From an uncultured Candidatus Binatia bacterium (GTDB lineage: Bacteria > Desulfobacterota > Binatia > UBA9968 > JAJDTQ01): 64,000 bases of DNA. Made by a program: the position numbers and the translations under genes. Below the pieces are notes generated by a model that saw only the letters and a program-made list of their open reading frames with translations, made no database searches and was not told where the DNA came from. The DNA lies in the NCBI GenBank assembly GCA_958295985.1, contig OY282432.1:3629001-3693000 (forward strand). Reading direction: 5' to 3'. Below are positions 61,182 to 64,000 of the stretch, piece by piece; positions within the stretch are counted from its first letter, which is position 1, and the number at the start of each line of letters is the position of its first letter.

Positions 61182-62042
61182 CTAGTCCATGCCGAAGAAC
61201 TTCTTGGCGTTGTCCAGCATGAGCTTCTGCTTGACTTCGGGCTTGATGCTGATCTTCGCGAAGTCGTCCAGCCAGCGCTCCACGCCGATGGCCGGCCAGT
61301 CGGAGCCGAACATGGCCTTGTCCTGCAGGATCGAGTTCACCTGCTGGACCAGCTCGGCGGCGAAGTACTTGGGCGACCAGCCCGACAGATCGATGTAGAA
61401 GTTGCTCTTGTGCCGGGCGATGGCGAGACTCTCGGCGGTCCAGGGCCACGACGGATGGGCGCAGATGAGCTTCAGCTCGGGGAAGTCCGCGGCCACGTCA
61501 TCCAGGTGGATCGGCTGGGTGAACTTGAGCTTGTTGCCCATGCCCCCGGGAGTGCCGGCGCCGGCGCCGGCCATGCCGCTGTGGAACAGGATCGGCAACT
61601 CGAGCTTCTGGCATTCCTCCCACAGGGGATAGAAGCGGGTGTCGTTGGGGAAGAACTGTTGCCGGGCCGGGTTGATCTCGCCCACACCGTGCAGGCCCAG
61701 GTCCTTGATACGCCGGATCTCCTGCAGCGCCACCTTCTGCTGCCACGGATCGATGACGCCGAAGCCCAGAAAAACGTCGGCGTTCCGCTTCACGCCGTCG
61801 GCCACGTGCTCGTTGGGCACCGGTTTCAGCCCCGTGATGGTCTCATCCGTGGTGTTCTGGATCACCGCCATCATGTTGCGCGCACGATACTCGTCCGCCA
61901 TCTCGTCGATGGAGACGGGCTTCCGCTCCCGCTTGAAGTACTGGGCCATCTGTTTCGGGCGGTCGCCCTTGGAACTCAGCGTCAGCTCGTCGCAAAGGTG
62001 AACGTGCACGTCAATGGCAATGGGGTCCGTAATCGGGTCCAT
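61182..62042 (-). CDS. Amidohydrolase_2 family protein, canonical HxH
   Basis: The 286-residue protein has the true HxH metal motif DVHVHLCDE, a conserved H in ILFHSGM and AHPSWPW, and the metal Asp in MFGSDWPAIG. It is shorter and less like the other four paralogues, closer to ACMSD or 4-oxalomesaconate hydratase-like enzymes. AAGGAGG lies 8 bp before the ATG. It probably decarboxylates or hydrolyses a small carboxylated compound. Confidence 0.87.
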   Translation of the reverse strand: MDPITDPIAIDVHVHLCDELTLSSKGDRPKQMAQYFKRERKPVSIDEMADEYRARNMMAVIQNTTDETITGLKPVPNEHVADGVKRNADVFLGFGVIDPWQQKVALQEIRRIKDLGLHGVGEINPARQQFFPNDTRFYPLWEECQKLELPILFHSGMAGAGAGTPGGMGNKLKFTQPIHLDDVAADFPELKLICAHPSWPWTAESLAIARHKSNFYIDLSGWSPKYFAAELVQQVNSILQDKAMFGSDWPAIGVERWLDDFAKISIKPEVKQKLMLDNAKKFFGMD

Positions 62043-62149
62043 ACAACAAACCTCCTTGGAGTTTCACGAAAGTGTGAGCGGGATCGTACCGCTGCCCAAT
62101 AGCTAACACGATCAGCGATGGCTGGCCAGCGCACGCGCGGACAGGACAC

Positions 62150-62175
62150 GGGCGGGTTTGGACCCCGCCCCTACA
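62150..62175. repeat. Dispersed GGGGCGGGTTT-type palindrome, copy 6
   Basis: GGGCGGGTTTGGACCCCGCCC then CTACA. Read on the minus strand, TAGGGGCGG supplies the stop codon of the PNPOx-like gene at 62171, exactly as copy 2 does for the VOC gene. Confidence 0.75.
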
Positions 62176-62656
62176 CCTCCCAGGGCGAGGCCGTCAACGC
62201 TTCGCAGGTCCTCTCGAGCATCTGCTGCATGAACTCCGCGTTGGCGTTCTGATTCGACTCGTAGCGCACGCCGGTGACGATGGTGACCCCCGTTTCCTGG
62301 TCCTCCAGGACCGTATGGAGCTCCACCTGAAACAGCGCGAAGGGAGTGTTCGCCAGTTGCTCTCGCGTCCGCCTGGCGTCGCCCTTGAGATAGAAGTTCA
62401 GGCCGTGGTCGGTGACCACCAGGGTCAGGGCGCCGGTGCGCACGAGGTTCCGTTCCGTGGTGCTGTTCTTGCCCACGGCCAGATGGATGCGGCCGGGGCT
62501 CTTGGCCACCAGCTCGTAGTAGGATCCCATGGCCGGGTGGGCCCAGCCGTTCTCGTCCATCGTGGCCATGATGAACACCTTGCCCGCCTCGACGGCCTTG
62601 CCGCTCATCAGCGCGAACAGCTCGTCCGGCATTTCCTTGCCCACTAGTCGTGACAC
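62171..62656 (-). CDS. Pyridoxamine 5'-phosphate oxidase-fold protein
   Basis: The 161-residue flavin-binding split-barrel protein has VFIMATMDENGWAHPAM and IHLAVGKNSTTERNL, typical of small PNPOx-like proteins that bind FMN or F420. A GTG start at 62656 follows GGGAGG by 8 bp. Its stop codon lies in copy 6 of the palindrome. It is one of two PNPOx-like genes in the same direction. Confidence 0.8.
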   Translation of the reverse strand: MSRLVGKEMPDELFALMSGKAVEAGKVFIMATMDENGWAHPAMGSYYELVAKSPGRIHLAVGKNSTTERNLVRTGALTLVVTDHGLNFYLKGDARRTREQLANTPFALFQVELHTVLEDQETGVTIVTGVRYESNQNANAEFMQQMLERTCEALTASPWEV

Positions 62657-62717
62657 GAAGCGATCCTCCCTGGTTCGATGCAGCCCCGGGCGCCACAGCA
62701 GTGCCGGTCCGGCGGCG

Positions 62718-63191
62718 TCAGCCCTTGCCGAGGACCAACTCCTGCCTCTTGCCGAACCCTTGCCGGTTGTCGATGTAGTAAAGCGTCTCCGGAATCACAC
62801 GGTAGAACTTCACCTTGAGAAACGCCCGATGATAGACCCCGCTGTCGGGATCCGTGAACAACTTGATGACGCCCGGGTACTTTCGCGCGTAGACCGCCAT
62901 GGCCTTGGCCTTGGCCATCACCGAGTCGATGAGCTCCACGGTTCCCTCAAGCTGGATCCCCTTGATCTCGCGCCAGTCCTCGTAGTCCTCCTGGACCGTC
63001 ACCGCCACCCGCGGGTTGGCCGTGAGGTTCGTGCAGTGGCGCGAGTCCGGAGCGGAGAAGAAATAGAGATGAAACCCGTCGCTGGCGTAGAAGACCGTGG
63101 CGTTCCACGGCGCTCCGTCCAGGCAGGTGCCGAGGGTCATGGTGTTGTGGGCCCGGAGGTATTCGAGAATCTGTTCTTCGAGATCGGCCAT
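62718..63191 (-). CDS. Pyridoxamine 5'-phosphate oxidase-fold protein
   Basis: The 157-residue split-barrel protein has MTLGTCLDGAPWNATVFYA, FFSAPDSRHCTNL and PRVAVTVQEDYEDWREIKGIQLEG, the pattern of FMN-binding PNPOx-like proteins. The start is uncertain among ATGs at 63224, 63200 and 63191; the last is used. It begins 50-odd bp after ubiX, so FMN chemistry may link them, but the substrate is unknown. Confidence 0.78.
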   Translation of the reverse strand: MADLEEQILEYLRAHNTMTLGTCLDGAPWNATVFYASDGFHLYFFSAPDSRHCTNLTANPRVAVTVQEDYEDWREIKGIQLEGTVELIDSVMAKAKAMAVYARKYPGVIKLFTDPDSGVYHRAFLKVKFYRVIPETLYYIDNRQGFGKRQELVLGKG

Positions 63192-63240
63192 ATGAAACAT
63201 CCGGTCGCGGGCGTCCCGCCTCATGGACGCCGCATCCGGC

Positions 63241-63834
63241 TCATTCCTTGTCCCCCGGATAGCGGCTCAGGGATTCTTCATTCCACCGCTTGAACATGTC
63301 GGTCTCGATTTCGAACTGGTCCAGGATCCGGGCCACGGTCTGGTTGATGACGTCGTCCAGGGTTTTCGGCCGGTGATAGAACGCGGGCACGGGCGGAAAG
63401 ATCACCGCGCCCATGCGGGTGAGCTGCGCCATGCTCTCGAGATGGCCCAGGTGCAAGGGGGTCTCGCGGACCACCAGCACGAGCTTCTTGCGCTCCTTGA
63501 GGATGACGTCGGAGGCGCGCACCAGCAGGTCGCCGCCCACGGAAAGCACGATCCCGCCCATGGACTTCATGGAGCACGGCGCGATGACCATGCCGGCGGT
63601 GCGGAAGGAGCCGCTGGCGATGCTGGCGCCGATATTGTTGATATCGTGCACCACGTCGGCCATGGCCTCCACTTCCTGCACCGAGTGCGGCGTCTCCACC
63701 TGAAGGGTCATCTTGGCGGCCTTGCTCATGACCAGGTGGGTCTCGATGTCCGGGAGCGGTTGCAGGACCTGGAGAATGCGGATCCCGAAGATCGATCCGG
63801 TGGCTCCTGACAACCCTACGATGAGACGGCGCAT
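63241..63834 (-). CDS. ubiX: Flavin prenyltransferase
   Basis: The 197-residue UbiX makes prenylated FMN from FMN and dimethylallyl phosphate for UbiD enzymes. It has RRLIVGLSGATGSIFGIRILQVL, VIAPCSMKSMGGI and a late LVRASDVILKERKKLVLVVRETPL with HLGHLESMAQLTRMGA, all characteristic. ATG 63834 follows AGGAGGG, which decides the start. Its likely client is the UbiD at 40256-41704. Confidence 0.93.
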   Translation of the reverse strand: MRRLIVGLSGATGSIFGIRILQVLQPLPDIETHLVMSKAAKMTLQVETPHSVQEVEAMADVVHDINNIGASIASGSFRTAGMVIAPCSMKSMGGIVLSVGGDLLVRASDVILKERKKLVLVVRETPLHLGHLESMAQLTRMGAVIFPPVPAFYHRPKTLDDVINQTVARILDQFEIETDMFKRWNEESLSRYPGDKE

Positions 63835-63899
63835 GCTGGCTTCCCTCCTGTAACGATCCTGTTCGCCGTGATGTCCTTTGGGGACGGTCCTCGCGCGCT

Positions 63900-64000
63900 T
63901 CACGGGCTCTGACCGAACACCACGGTCAACTCGTCGCCGTCCCGCACCGAGCGGGTCTGCTTCAACGAAACCGGGGCGATGATCTCCAGTTTGTCGGCGG
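63900..64000 (-). CDS. C-terminal end of partial gene, possibly DUF120-like
   Basis: Only the last 33 residues are present, ending LEIIAPVSLKQTR-VRDGDELTVV. The pattern resembles the end of the CTP-dependent riboflavin kinase (DUF120) family, and such a flavin gene beside ubiX would make sense, but the evidence is only 33 residues. The stop TGA is at 63902-63900, 66 bp before the ubiX start. Confidence 0.35.
   Translation of the reverse strand, partial: ADKLEIIAPVSLKQTRSVRDGDELTVVFGQSP

Noticed and set aside
1..64000. tRNA, rRNA, riboswitch or prophage genes
   Set aside because: Read by eye on both strands; no convincing cloverleaf with a T-loop, no rRNA segment, no known riboswitch core and no phage structural gene was recognised. 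A covariance-model scan was not possible.

Overview
The window is a GC-rich, densely packed bacterial chromosome segment with Shine-Dalgarno-preceded genes, sigma70-like promoters and very short gene spacing. It contains no rRNA, tRNA, phage genes or intact insertion sequence. One housekeeping gene (glnS) sits among many catabolic and transport genes: five amidohydrolase_2 proteins, two HyuA/HyuB pairs, three TctC-type binding proteins, UbiD and UbiX, TauD-like and other mononuclear-iron oxygenases, a CaiB-type CoA-transferase and cupins. That profile suits an uncultured soil or marine bacterium of the Binatota, Tectomicrobia/Entotheonella or Rokubacteria kind, or a proteobacterium with similar ecology. 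The taxonomic guess comes from gene content only and is weak.

Layout. 1-2.0 kb: ADP-forming acyl-CoA synthetase, cut by the window edge. 2.3-10 kb (minus): 2OG oxygenase, CMD-family protein, amidase, AsaB/CmcJ-like oxygenase, two amidohydrolases and a CoA-transferase, then a truncated nucleotidyltransferase pair. 10.5-14.8 kb (plus): gentisate-dioxygenase-like cupin and a complete TctCBA transporter. 14.9-18.8 kb: diol-dehydrogenase-like SDR, NicX-like ring-cleavage enzyme and two tandem TauD-like dioxygenases. 18.9-23.1 kb: VOC protein, GlnRS fused to a YqeY-like domain, ferritin-like protein and VUT-family transporter. 23.2-30.9 kb (minus): one operon of ABC binding protein, HyuA, HyuB, a zinc-ribbon/isochorismatase fusion and ABC permease. 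31.1-38.1 kb: a block of apparently lower GC with a Lon-like protease, a tandem universal stress protein and an M20-AstA-AstB arginine operon. 38.1-40.1 kb: MFS transporter and methyltransferase. 40.3-45.6 kb (plus): UbiD, TctC, two heme-oxygenase-like di-iron proteins and a bicupin. 45.6-50.8 kb: second HyuB/HyuA pair and a divergent amidohydrolase. 50.8-54.1 kb: acetyltransferase, orphan TctC, coiled-coil protein, gene debris and a VOC protein. 54.3-64 kb: amidase, PncC, a biotin-less carboxyltransferase, amidohydrolases, a LON-substrate-binding-domain protein, an anSME-type radical SAM protein, two PNPOx-fold proteins and UbiX.

How the parts may work together. The content suggests uptake and breakdown of aromatic, heterocyclic or carboxylated compounds. 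TctC and ABC binding proteins would capture substrates. HyuA/HyuB could activate, carboxylate or hydrolyse them. UbiD with UbiX-made prenylated FMN, and ACMSD-like amidohydrolases, could decarboxylate them. NicX-like, TauD-like, cupin and di-iron enzymes could oxidise or open rings. The most unusual unit is the transporter-coupled HyuA/HyuB operon whose third enzyme gene joins a carboxylase-gamma-like zinc ribbon to an isochorismatase-like domain lacking its catalytic cysteine. A second unusual pattern is a dispersed palindrome of about 25 bp that supplies or abuts the stop codons of several minus-strand genes.
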